Part shown: in pieces, positions 1-6,860 of the stretch
How the letters are laid out: each line of letters begins with the position of its first letter
How positions within the stretch are numbered: position 1 is the stretch's first letter
Source of the DNA: Actinomycetes bacterium
GTDB lineage: Bacteria > Actinomycetota > Actinomycetes > Propionibacteriales > Propionibacteriaceae
Reading direction: 5' to 3'
DNA length: 7,571 nt
NCBI GenBank assembly: GCA_023436925.1
Contig: JAEZHJ010000021.1
Span: forward strand, 1 to 7,571
Notes under the pieces: generated by a model
What the model was told of the DNA's origin: nothing
Database searches by the model: none
The model's input: only the letters and a program-made list of their open reading frames with translations
Position numbers and translations under genes: made by a program

Positions 1-569
1 GCGACCGGGTCGACCGACTTGGCGGACGGGACCGCCTCACCGGTGAGCGCCGACTCCTCGACCCGCAGGTTGCTGGCCTCGACCAGCCGCAGGTCGGCCG
101 GGACCCGGTCCCCCGGGGTGACCCGGACGAGGTCGCCGGGCACCAGTTCGTCGGCCGGCACCGCAACCCACTCGCCGTCGCGGCGGACCTGGGCCTGCGC
201 CGACAGCATGCTGCGGATCCCGGCCAGGGCGTGCTCGGCGCGTCCCTCCTGCACGTAGCCGATCACCGCGTTGATCACGGCGACGGCGAGGATCACCCAG
301 AAGTCGATCCACTCCCCCAGCGCCGCCTTCAGCGCAGCCGCGGCCAGCAGGATGTAGACCAGGATGTCGTCGAAGTGTTTGAGGAACCGCTTCACGGCGC
401 TGTCGCGGGCCGGTTCGGGGAGCCGGTTGGGGCCGTGCTCGGCCAGCCGGCGGGCCGCCTCCTCGCTCGACAGTCCATCGACGCCGGCGGCCAGGCCGGC
501 CAGCACGTCCGCGACGTCGCGGGAATAGGCAGCGGCGGGGTCGACGGCGGGCTGCTCGATGACAGACAT
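1..569 (-). CDS. P-type cation-transporting ATPase, N-terminal part (runs off left edge)
   Basis: This is the first 189 codons of a P-type ATPase, an ATP-driven membrane pump. Reading the minus strand from ATG 569-567 gives an N-terminal cation-ATPase domain (about residues 15-60, with EEAARRLAEHGPNRLPE). Two hydrophobic spans follow (about 67-83 and 88-106). After them comes the start of the actuator domain, with PGD at 144-146 and 152-154 and the dephosphorylation loop ESALTGEAVPSAK, whose TGEA is residues 176-179. The layout matches the type II (Ca2+/Mg2+/Na+-like) pumps of bacteria such as PacL and CtpF, and there is no N-terminal heavy-metal-binding domain. The DKTG phosphorylation site, the ATP-binding domain and the ion-binding spans M4-M6 lie beyond base 1, so the transported ion cannot be assigned. 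The start is supported by GGGAGG (574-579) four bases upstream. The gene is divergent from the M13 peptidase. Family assignment is secure; substrate is unknown. Confidence 0.93.
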   Translation of the reverse strand, partial: MSVIEQPAVDPAAAYSRDVADVLAGLAAGVDGLSSEEAARRLAEHGPNRLPEPARDSAVKRFLKHFDDILVYILLAAAALKAALGEWIDFWVILAVAVINAVIGYVQEGRAEHALAGIRSMLSAQAQVRRDGEWVAVPADELVPGDLVRVTPGDRVPADLRLVEASNLRVEESALTGEAVPSAKSVDPV

Positions 570-606
570 CAGACCTCCCGGGGGCGGGGTGGACCGGGAC
601 ACGGAC

Positions 607-636
607 AAGGTAGCAGCCGTGCCCCGGCCCTGTCCC
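607..636 (-). promoter_or_regulatory. Candidate promoter for the P-type ATPase gene
   Basis: On the minus strand, TACCTT (607-612) fits the actinobacterial -10 pattern TANNNT. GGGACA (631-636) lies 18 bases upstream and matches four of six positions of a sigma-70-type -35 TTGACA. The predicted transcription start near base 600 would leave a leader of about 30 nt that contains the GGGAGG ribosome-binding site. This is a pattern match only. Confidence 0.4.
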
Positions 637-646
637 CGCCGGCCGG

Positions 647-652
647 TAGGGT
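647..652 (+). promoter_or_regulatory. Candidate -10 box for a leaderless M13 peptidase transcript
   Basis: TAGGGT fits the actinobacterial -10 pattern TANNNT and ends exactly six bases before the GTG start at 659. That spacing would put the transcription start on the start codon itself, as in leaderless actinobacterial mRNAs. No convincing -35 box is visible. The alternative is that GGGTGA (649-654), which overlaps this box, acts as a weak ribosome-binding site, because GGTGA can pair with the anti-Shine-Dalgarno end of 16S rRNA. Confidence 0.4.
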
Positions 653-658
653 GACCGC

Positions 659-2575
659 GTGACTGACTTCGACCTCGACCCGACCACCCGACCCCAGGAC
701 GACCTGTTCCGGCACGTCAACGGACGCTGGCTGGCCACCGCGCAGATCGCGGAGGACCGGTCTGCGGCCGGTGCCTTCATCGACCTGCGGGACGCCGCCG
801 AGGTGGCGATCCGCGACATCGTCACCGGCCTGTCCGGGTCCGAGCCGGGCACCGAGGCGGCCAAGGTCGAGCACCTCTACGGCTCGTTCATGGACGTGGA
901 CACCGTCGAGGCCAAGGGTCTCGAGCCGCTGGCGCCGATCCTGGCCGAGATCGATGCGATCTCCACCCTGTCGGAGTTGCTCGACTACTTCTCGCGCAGC
1001 GTGCGCCGCGGCACCGGCGCCCCGTTCTTCCTGGACGTGGACGCCGACCCGGGCGACCCGTCGTGCTACGCGCTGTTCCTCGGCCAGGCCGGGCTCGGAC
1101 TGCCCGACGAGGAGTACTACCGGCTCGAGCAGCACGCCGAAATCCTGGCGTCCTACCACGACCATGTGGACCGCACCATGATGATGGCCCAGCTCACCGC
1201 GAGCGCGGCCGGACTGATCGTGCAACTCGAGTCCGAGGTGGCCGGTGTGCACTGGGACAAGGTGCGCACCCGCGACATGGTGGCGATGTACAACCCGATG
1301 GGGCTTGCCGAGCTGGACGAGACCGGGTTGCCGTGGAGCCGCATCCTGGCCGGCGCCGGGGTCCAGGTCGACTCGGTGATCGTGATGCAGCCGTCCTTCG
1401 TGGAGAAGCTCGCCGGCCTGCTCACCGAGTCGCGGATCGAGGACTGGAAGCAGTGGGCGCGGTGGGCCGCGGTGTCCACCCTGTCGCCCTACCTGTCCGA
1501 GGCCTTCGCGCAGGCCCGGTTCGACTTCTACGGCACCGTGCTGCAGGGCACCCCCGTGATCCGGGAACGCTGGAAGCGGGGGGTCGACCTCGTCGAGCGC
1601 TTCCTCGGCGAGGCGGTCGGCCGGCTCTACGTCGAGCAGCACTTCTCCCCGGTCGCCAAGCAGCGGATGGACGAACTGGTCGCCAACCTGATCCGCGCCT
1701 ACCGCGAGTCGATCACGACCCTGGACTGGATGACCGACGCCACCCGCGAGGAGGCGCTGGCCAAGCTTGCGCGGTTCACCCCGAAGATCGGCTACCCGGA
1801 CATCTGGAAGGACTACTCCGGGCTGGAGATCGTGCCCGGCGACCTGGTCGGCAATGTGCTGCGCGCCGCGGCGTTCAGCTTCGACGACGAGGTCTCCAAG
1901 CTGGGCGGCCCGATCCGCCGGCACGAGTGGCTGATGACCCCGCAGACGGTCAACGCCTACTACCACCCGCTGCGCAACGAGATCGTCTTCCCGGCTGCGA
2001 TTCTGCAGCCGCCCTTCTTCGACGCCACCGCCGACGACGCGATCAACTACGGCGCGATCGGGTCGGTGATCGGGCACGAGATCGGTCACGGCTTCGATGA
2101 CCAGGGCTCCACCTGCGACGGCGAGGGCCGGCTGCGGGACTGGTGGACCGCCGACGACAAGGCCGCCTTCGAGGCACGCACGGCCAGCCTGGTCGAGCAG
2201 TACGACGGGCTCACCCCGGCGCTGGTGCCCGATGCCCGGGTGAACGGCAAGCTCACCCTGGGCGAGAACATCGGTGACCTGGGCGGGGTCGGCATCGCCT
2301 ACAAGGCGTGGCGGCTGGCGACCGACGGCGTCGAGCCGCCGGCCGTGGACGGCATCCCGGCCGACCAGCGCTTCTTCCTCTCCTACGCCCGGGCGTGGCA
2401 GAGCAAGCGGCGCCCGGAGGCGGTCCGCCAGCAGGTCGCGACCGACCCGCACTCCCCCGAGGAGTTCCGGGTGAACCAGGTCGTGCGCAACGTCGACGCC
2501 TTCTACGCCGCCTTCGGCGTCTCCCCGCAGGACGAGGCCTGGCTCGACGAGGACGAGCGGGTCAGCATCTGGTGA
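659..2575 (+). CDS. pepO: M13 family zinc metalloendopeptidase (PepO/neprilysin/Zmp1-like)
   Basis: A 638-residue M13 peptidase, which in this family cleaves oligopeptides rather than folded proteins. The N-terminal M13 domain begins at once with DDLFRHVNGRWL (about residues 14-25) and extends to about 395. The catalytic domain follows, with substrate-binding NAYYHP (432-437) and FPAAILQPPFF. The zinc motif is HEIGH (473-477), with ligands H473 and H477 and catalytic E474. The third ligand E536 and D540 are in ENIGD. DPHSPEEFRVN near 595-605 carries the conserved substrate-binding arginine, and the protein ends in VSIW. Length and motifs are full and intact. There is no signal peptide or N-terminal membrane anchor, unlike neprilysin, so it is probably cytosolic or exported by a non-classical route. 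The GTG start is forced: an in-frame TAG sits at 647-649, and the next start candidates would cut into the conserved N-terminal motif. It stands as a single gene. The physiological substrate is unknown. Confidence 0.95.
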   Translation: MTDFDLDPTTRPQDDLFRHVNGRWLATAQIAEDRSAAGAFIDLRDAAEVAIRDIVTGLSGSEPGTEAAKVEHLYGSFMDVDTVEAKGLEPLAPILAEIDAISTLSELLDYFSRSVRRGTGAPFFLDVDADPGDPSCYALFLGQAGLGLPDEEYYRLEQHAEILASYHDHVDRTMMMAQLTASAAGLIVQLESEVAGVHWDKVRTRDMVAMYNPMGLAELDETGLPWSRILAGAGVQVDSVIVMQPSFVEKLAGLLTESRIEDWKQWARWAAVSTLSPYLSEAFAQARFDFYGTVLQGTPVIRERWKRGVDLVERFLGEAVGRLYVEQHFSPVAKQRMDELVANLIRAYRESITTLDWMTDATREEALAKLARFTPKIGYPDIWKDYSGLEIVPGDLVGNVLRAAAFSFDDEVSKLGGPIRRHEWLMTPQTVNAYYHPLRNEIVFPAAILQPPFFDATADDAINYGAIGSVIGHEIGHGFDDQGSTCDGEGRLRDWWTADDKAAFEARTASLVEQYDGLTPALVPDARVNGKLTLGENIGDLGGVGIAYKAWRLATDGVEPPAVDGIPADQRFFLSYARAWQSKRRPEAVRQQVATDPHSPEEFRVNQVVRNVDAFYAAFGVSPQDEAWLDEDERVSIW

Positions 2576-2594
2576 GGTCCGGGCCGCGCCCGGC

Positions 2595-2630
2595 GCCTCT
2601 CACGCCCGGGCGCGGCCGGGCGCGAGAGGC
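2595..2630. terminator. GC-rich hairpin between convergent genes, probable bidirectional terminator
   Basis: Two 15-base arms (2595-2609 and 2616-2630) pair at 14 of 15 positions. The arms are GCCTCTC-A-CGCCCGG and CCGGGCG-C-GAGAGGC, with one A/C mismatch, around a 6-base loop. The hairpin starts 19 bases after the peptidase stop and lies 29 bases beyond the DUF2804 stop on the other strand. No T-tract follows on either side, which is common for terminators in high-GC actinobacteria. It should serve both convergent transcription units. Confidence 0.7.
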
Positions 2631-2659
2631 TGGCCGCCATTCGGAGCAGGCCGGTCAGG

Positions 2660-3661
2660 TCACCAACGGTTGTGGATCGCCTCCGCCCAGCCGACGATCC
2701 CGTCGAAGTCGATTCGCTCGCCGTCGGACGGCGTGAACGACCCCGACCACAGCCCGAAGCACTGGTCCCCGCGGGAGGTCAGGACGCCGAAGTCGGTGCT
2801 GCCCCGCTTGTCGTAGAAGGGCACCAGGGTGGCGTCCAGCCCGCCGCCGTGGACGTGCCACGGCCCGAGTTCCTCTGGTGCGTCGTACTCCCAGGTGAGT
2901 TCGTCGGGCAGGTAGCGAAGCCGTCCGTCGACGGAGAAGGCGTTCTCGGTCGAGCCCGTGCCGACCGTCCACTGGCCCCCCAGCTGCAGGCCGATCACCC
3001 GGCCCCCGCTGACGCCGGAGCCGGCACCCCAGTTCCAGCTGATGTCGTAGGGCCAGCGTCCCCGGCCGTGGTCGAGGACCGCCCAGGACTGGCCGGCAGG
3101 CACCTCGATCGTGCGACCCTCGACGGTGAGGGTGCCGTGCGCCGGACGGGCGACGTCCTTGACCGTGTACTGGAAGCGGGTCTCGCTCCACGGCACCACG
3201 ACGGCCAGCCGCTCGTGGCCCACCGGAAGCTCGGCGACGACGTCGAAGGAGACCGCGTCGCGCAGGTGCGCCGCCCGCAGCCGGGTTCCGGCGGCCACGT
3301 CCTCGACCGAGATCTCCAGGGTCTTCGTCCGGGCCCGGGCCGGTCCCTCACCGAGCGAGGGGGGCAGGCTCGACACCTGGCGCAGGATGGTCGTCTCACC
3401 GCCGCCCCAGGTCTGCCGGGTCGCGCGGTCCAGCACCCACACCTCGTTGACGCAGGCGTAGTCGATCGCCGACACCGTCAGGGCGAGGATGTGGGTGGGG
3501 GTGATGACGTTCCAGTACTCCCACCGCTTGTTGCGGCCACGTCCCCGGCCCAGCCCCGCGGTGTCGACCAGCGGCTGGCGCGCCCAGCCCACGGCGGACG
3601 GGTTGAGCCGGCCGTTGGCGAGCGTGAGCGGCACGCGCCCGGTGAGTTCGCGCAGGGTCAT
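2660..3661 (-). CDS. DUF2804 domain-containing protein of unknown function
   Basis: A 333-residue protein recognised as DUF2804 from its conserved blocks: RWEYWNV (46-52), TWGGGET (84-90), VVPWSETRFQYTVKD (155-169), DHGRGRWPY (197-205), WNWGAGSG (209-216), IGLQLGGQWT (223-232), GSTENAF (236-242) and LTWEYD (255-260). The domain fills the whole protein. It is rich in tryptophan and alternating hydrophobic residues, which suggests mostly beta structure. There is no signal peptide or membrane span, so it is likely cytoplasmic. No reaction is established for the family to my knowledge. It is the last gene of a three-gene operon. Its ATG (3661-3659) overlaps the GH2 stop in an ATGA, and GAGGAG (3667-3672) sits five bases upstream, so its translation is probably coupled to GH2. 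That context suggests a role in handling the same glycoside, for example binding or modifying it, but this is inference. The family call is firm; the function is open. Confidence 0.9.
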   Translation of the reverse strand: MTLRELTGRVPLTLANGRLNPSAVGWARQPLVDTAGLGRGRGRNKRWEYWNVITPTHILALTVSAIDYACVNEVWVLDRATRQTWGGGETTILRQVSSLPPSLGEGPARARTKTLEISVEDVAAGTRLRAAHLRDAVSFDVVAELPVGHERLAVVVPWSETRFQYTVKDVARPAHGTLTVEGRTIEVPAGQSWAVLDHGRGRWPYDISWNWGAGSGVSGGRVIGLQLGGQWTVGTGSTENAFSVDGRLRYLPDELTWEYDAPEELGPWHVHGGGLDATLVPFYDKRGSTDFGVLTSRGDQCFGLWSGSFTPSDGERIDFDGIVGWAEAIHNRW

Positions 3662-5463
3662 CCGATCTCCTCGCTGGCGGCTGCCCGCAGCCGGTCGTTC
3701 AGCCGGCGCAGGACGGCGGAATCCACCTTGACCACCCGGCGGTCGTAGGTGACCAGTCCGTTGACCTCGTCCTCCACATCAGCCAGTTGGGTGTAGACCG
3801 TCGCCGCCAGCCCGCGCGCGATGGCCGGGGCGACCTCGGTGTCATGGAGCCGGACGAGGGCTGCCTCGAGGTCGGCGGCGGTCCGGAAGCGCCGGTAGCC
3901 GAAGGTCTTGGCGCCCCAGGTGCTGCCCGCGACGGCAAGGCTGTAGCCGCCGTACTCGGTGAGTGCGAGGACGCGATCGTCGCCGCGGGGCCAGCCGCGC
4001 GGCATCTTCACAGCACGGAAGTAGATGTGCAGGCTCCTCAGGTCACCGCCGCCCTGGTCGTGCCAGCCGCTGACGTGGTCGACCGGACGGGTGGGATCCA
4101 GGGCGCTCAGCTCGGCGGCGATCCGGACCGAGTCGAACTGGCCCCAGCCCTCGTTGAACGGCACCCACAGGGAGATCGACACCACGCTGCGCAGGTGCTC
4201 GACCATGGCGGCCAACTCCTGCTCGAACTGGTCCCGACCCTGCGCCGAGGACCGGCCGAAGAGGCGGTACCGGGTGTCGGACAGTCGCGGCGCGGCGAAG
4301 GCGGGCGCGGCCACCACGAGGGGGCTGTACGTGCTGCCGCCGTTGACGGCGTCCTGCCAGACCAGCATCCCGAGCCGGTCGCAGTGGTGGTACCACCGCA
4401 GCGGCTCGACCTTGATGTGCTTGCGCAGCATCGTGTACCCGAGGCTCTTGGCCAGTACGACGTCGTACTCCAGTGCCGCATCGCTCGGGGCGGTGTAGCC
4501 GCCGTCGGGCCAGTAGCCCTGGTCGAGCAGCCCGATCGGCAGGTACGGACGGCCGTTCAGCAGCAGCCGCGCGTGGCCGCGGGCGTCGCGGCCCACCCCG
4601 AACGAGCGCATCCCCAGGTAGCTCTCCACCCGGTCCTCGCCGAGGGTGACGGTGACGTCGTAGAGGAACGGGTCGTCCGGGCTCCACGCCCGGATCGGGC
4701 CGCGGAGCGGGACCAGCGCCGGCTCACCGACCGTGACCGCGCCCGTCGCGACCACCTCGGTGCCCGCCCGCACCTCGACCTGGCCGACGGTCCCCGCCGC
4801 GGCGTGGTCACTGTGCACGGTCACCGCGACAGCGGCATCGGCCAGGCGCGGTTCGAGAACGAGGCGGTCCACCCCGACCCGGGGCACCAGTTCGAGCCAG
4901 ACCGTCTGCCAGATCCCGGACTGCGGGGTGTACCAGATGCCGCCGCGGGAGCTGGACTGCTTGCCCCGGCTCAGCCAGGACGTGTCGGTGACATCCCGGA
5001 CGGCGACGGTGAGCGTGTGATCCTCCCCCGCGGCCAGCGCGTCAGTCACGTCGAAACTGAACGGCAGGTACCCCCCGGTGTGGCCGCCCACCTCGACACC
5101 GTCGACGGCGACCCGGCAGGACTGGTCCACAGCGCCGAAGTGGAGGATCACCCGCTCGTCGCCGGCAGGCGGGCGCGGCAGCCTGAAGCTGCGGCGGTAC
5201 CACAGTGTCTGGTCGGGTTGCAGGGCGCGTTCGACCCCGGAGAGCGGAACCTCGGGTGAGAACGGGACGACGATCTCACCGTCCCAGTCCGGCGGGGCCG
5301 CCAGCGGATCGGCGACCGCCAGCGGATCGGAGTCCGCGAAGGGCGTGATGGCGTAGTCCCAGACCCCGTTGAGGTTTCGCCAGTCGCCCCGCACCAGCTG
5401 GGGACGCGGGTAGTCCGGCAGCGGCGCGTCACGGTCGAGTTCGGCACCCCACGGGGTCAGCAT
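3658..5463 (-). CDS. Glycoside hydrolase family 2 enzyme (beta-glycosidase), cytoplasmic
   Basis: A 601-residue GH2 retaining beta-glycosidase. The N-terminal sugar-binding jelly roll (about 27-195) contains NLNGVWDYAI, LWYRRSF and GIWYTPQSGIWQTVWLE. An immunoglobulin-like beta-sandwich (about 196-292) follows, then a TIM barrel (about 295-590). The acid/base is E438 in WVPFNEGWGQFD and the nucleophile is E503 in ALTEYGGYS. LRKHIKVEPLRWYHHCDRLGMLVWQD (positions 346-371) is the usual barrel signature. It is much shorter than E. coli LacZ and lacks the C-terminal small domains, resembling compact GH2 enzymes of the glucuronidase/galactosidase type. The sugar specificity cannot be read from sequence. 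There is no signal peptide, so the substrate must be imported, probably by the MFS transporter just upstream. Two starts are possible. ATG 5469 overlaps the transporter stop as ATGA but lies only two bases from AGGAG, while ATG 5463 lies eight bases from it. I prefer 5463. The stop overlaps the DUF2804 start. Confidence 0.93.
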   Translation of the reverse strand: MLTPWGAELDRDAPLPDYPRPQLVRGDWRNLNGVWDYAITPFADSDPLAVADPLAAPPDWDGEIVVPFSPEVPLSGVERALQPDQTLWYRRSFRLPRPPAGDERVILHFGAVDQSCRVAVDGVEVGGHTGGYLPFSFDVTDALAAGEDHTLTVAVRDVTDTSWLSRGKQSSSRGGIWYTPQSGIWQTVWLELVPRVGVDRLVLEPRLADAAVAVTVHSDHAAAGTVGQVEVRAGTEVVATGAVTVGEPALVPLRGPIRAWSPDDPFLYDVTVTLGEDRVESYLGMRSFGVGRDARGHARLLLNGRPYLPIGLLDQGYWPDGGYTAPSDAALEYDVVLAKSLGYTMLRKHIKVEPLRWYHHCDRLGMLVWQDAVNGGSTYSPLVVAAPAFAAPRLSDTRYRLFGRSSAQGRDQFEQELAAMVEHLRSVVSISLWVPFNEGWGQFDSVRIAAELSALDPTRPVDHVSGWHDQGGGDLRSLHIYFRAVKMPRGWPRGDDRVLALTEYGGYSLAVAGSTWGAKTFGYRRFRTAADLEAALVRLHDTEVAPAIARGLAATVYTQLADVEDEVNGLVTYDRRVVKVDSAVLRRLNDRLRAAASEEIG

Positions 5464-5465
5464 GG

Positions 5466-6818
5466 TCATCGCTCCTGTTCGTCGGATTCGGGGGCCGTCG
5501 CGATCATCGGCGGCTGTCCATAGTCTCGCAGCCGGCGCACCGGGATCACGACGAGCAGCGTGACGAGTGCGGCGGCCAGGAAGATCCAGGCCGTCGGCAC
5601 GGGCTTGACCACGCCAAGGTCCTCGTAGGTCTCGCCCGCGCCCATGATCACCAGCGAGCCGATGAACGGCCCGACCACCATCGGGATCAGCACGTTGGCG
5701 ATCATCCGCAGCCCCTGGACCATGCCGACCCGGTCGCCCGGGGTGGCGTCGCGCACGCTGGCCATGATCGCGACGCTGGTCAGCATCAGTCCGCCGATCA
5801 TGAGGCTGCCGAAGATGATCACGGTCGGCAGGTCGCGGGCGAAGAACATCCCGATCAGGCCTGCCAGCATCACCGCCGCCGAGGGCAGGATCGAGCGGGT
5901 CTTGCCGACCCGGTCGATCACCCGTCCGCCGAGCACGCTGATCGCCGACGCGGTCAGCAGGACGCTGGCCAGCACCAGCGCGTAGGCCTCGATCCGCAGG
6001 GTGCGCTGGATGTAGATGATGAGGTAGGGGAAGTAGACCTGCGAGGCCACCCCGATCACCACCTGCGCGGCCAGCAGGATGTACAGCCGCGGGTACTGCC
6101 GGATCGTCGCGTGCCGCAGCCCGAAGATCAGCGAGGCGGCGTAGCTCTCCGGTGGCGCGACGATCGTGCCTCGCTCGCGGACCAGGAACCAGGCGAGCAC
6201 GCCGACGATCGCGGTCGCGATCCCGACCACGCCGAAGAACAGCCGCCACTGGCCGTCCTTGGTCAGCGGGTCGAGCACCCCGAAGACGATCAGCATGGCG
6301 ACCAGCGGCATGATCGCGAGCACGCCGTCGACCCGGCCGCGGTTGCGCGGCACCGTCGACTCGGTCACCCAGGCCTGGAAGCTCGCGTCATTGGCGCCGG
6401 AGCCGAAGAAGGACATCACGCAGTCGAGCGCCACGATGCCGACGATCGCCAGGCCGATCACCTGGGCCGTCGCGCCCGCGTCGGGCTGCACGAACCCGAA
6501 GGTCGCGGTCGTCAGCCCCCACAACACGTAGCCGATCGCGATGAACGGCTTGCGGGTGCCGGCCCGGTCCGACCAGGTGCCGACGACCATCGTGCCGATC
6601 GTCGCGGCGATCGCGGACGCCGCCACCAGGGTCGCGATCACTGTCGGATCCCCGGTCAGGGTGTCGTAGACGAACACGTTGAGGTACATGTTCTCCACGG
6701 CCCACGCGATCTGGCCGATCAGGCCGAGCACGATCAGGGTGGTCCAGCTGCGGGCGCCGAGCGCCGAGGGCGCGGCCGAGGAGCGCGGCGACAGGCCCGC
6801 GCGCGAGGAGACGGACAT
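5466..6818 (-). CDS. MFS transporter, probable sugar/glycoside importer
   Basis: A 450-residue major facilitator superfamily protein with a short polar N-terminus and 12 hydrophobic spans, six on each side of a central polar loop (about 212-240). A motif-A-like loop GTWSDRAGTRKPF follows span 2. Its counterpart in the second half, GGRVIDRVGKTRSI, follows span 8. Such cation-coupled permeases move small solutes across the cytoplasmic membrane. The sequence resembles MFS members found beside glycosidase genes, but substrate cannot be derived from it. The start is clear: AAGGA (6824-6828) lies five bases before ATG 6818, and the upstream region carries a candidate promoter. It is the first gene of the operon, and its TGA (5468-5466) overlaps or abuts the GH2 start. 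The inferred role is uptake of the glycoside that the GH2 enzyme cleaves; export of a product is a less likely alternative. Confidence 0.92.
   Translation of the reverse strand: MSVSSRAGLSPRSSAAPSALGARSWTTLIVLGLIGQIAWAVENMYLNVFVYDTLTGDPTVIATLVAASAIAATIGTMVVGTWSDRAGTRKPFIAIGYVLWGLTTATFGFVQPDAGATAQVIGLAIVGIVALDCVMSFFGSGANDASFQAWVTESTVPRNRGRVDGVLAIMPLVAMLIVFGVLDPLTKDGQWRLFFGVVGIATAIVGVLAWFLVRERGTIVAPPESYAASLIFGLRHATIRQYPRLYILLAAQVVIGVASQVYFPYLIIYIQRTLRIEAYALVLASVLLTASAISVLGGRVIDRVGKTRSILPSAAVMLAGLIGMFFARDLPTVIIFGSLMIGGLMLTSVAIMASVRDATPGDRVGMVQGLRMIANVLIPMVVGPFIGSLVIMGAGETYEDLGVVKPVPTAWIFLAAALVTLLVVIPVRRLRDYGQPPMIATAPESDEQER
5472..5476 (-). promoter_or_regulatory. Ribosome-binding site that decides the GH2 start
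   Basis: AGGAG on the minus strand lies inside the last codons of the transporter gene. It is two bases from the ATG at 5469 and eight bases from the in-frame ATG at 5463. The eight-base spacing is near the optimum, so the second ATG is the better start. Either start still leaves the gene translationally coupled to the transporter. Confidence 0.6.
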
Positions 6819-6853
6819 CGGTGTCCTTCTGGTTGGGGACCGGTTGGCGGCCC

Positions 6854-6859
6854 ATGCTA
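6854..6859 (-). promoter_or_regulatory. Candidate -10 box for the MFS-GH2-DUF2804 operon
   Basis: TAGCAT on the minus strand fits the actinobacterial TANNNT pattern. A start about seven bases downstream would give a leader of roughly 30 nt containing the AAGGA ribosome-binding site. No recognisable -35 box lies 17-18 bases upstream, where CCCACC is found. That would suit a promoter that needs an activator or is simply weak. Confidence 0.35.
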
Positions 6860-6860
6860 A

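Noticed and set aside
37..864. 275-codon minus-strand frame across the divergent promoter region
   Set aside because: It overlaps the P-type ATPase in another frame and becomes an Arg/Pro/Gly-rich nonsense sequence; the ATPase frame carries clear motifs.
569..2452. 627-codon open frame antisense to the M13 peptidase
   Set aside because: Its codons are locked against the peptidase codons, and its low-complexity composition shows no family motif. It is the usual antisense open frame in GC-rich DNA.
2672..3748. 358-codon plus-strand frame opposite DUF2804
   Set aside because: No family features and no ribosome-binding site; the minus frame shows many conserved DUF2804 blocks.
3787..5259. 490-codon plus-strand frame opposite GH2
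   Set aside because: It has no recognisable domain, its composition is typical of antisense frames, and it lies wholly inside a gene with intact catalytic motifs.
5464..6249. Upstream extension of the GH2 reading frame into the transporter gene (an 863-codon frame in total)
   Set aside because: The extra residues are Arg/Ala/Asp-rich shadow translation of the MFS gene. The GH2 family N-terminus (TPWG, then NLNGVWDY) begins at 5463-5469.
6111..6860. 249-codon plus-strand frame opposite the MFS gene
   Set aside because: A hydrophilic His/Arg/Asp-rich translation that mirrors membrane-span codons, hence a shadow frame.
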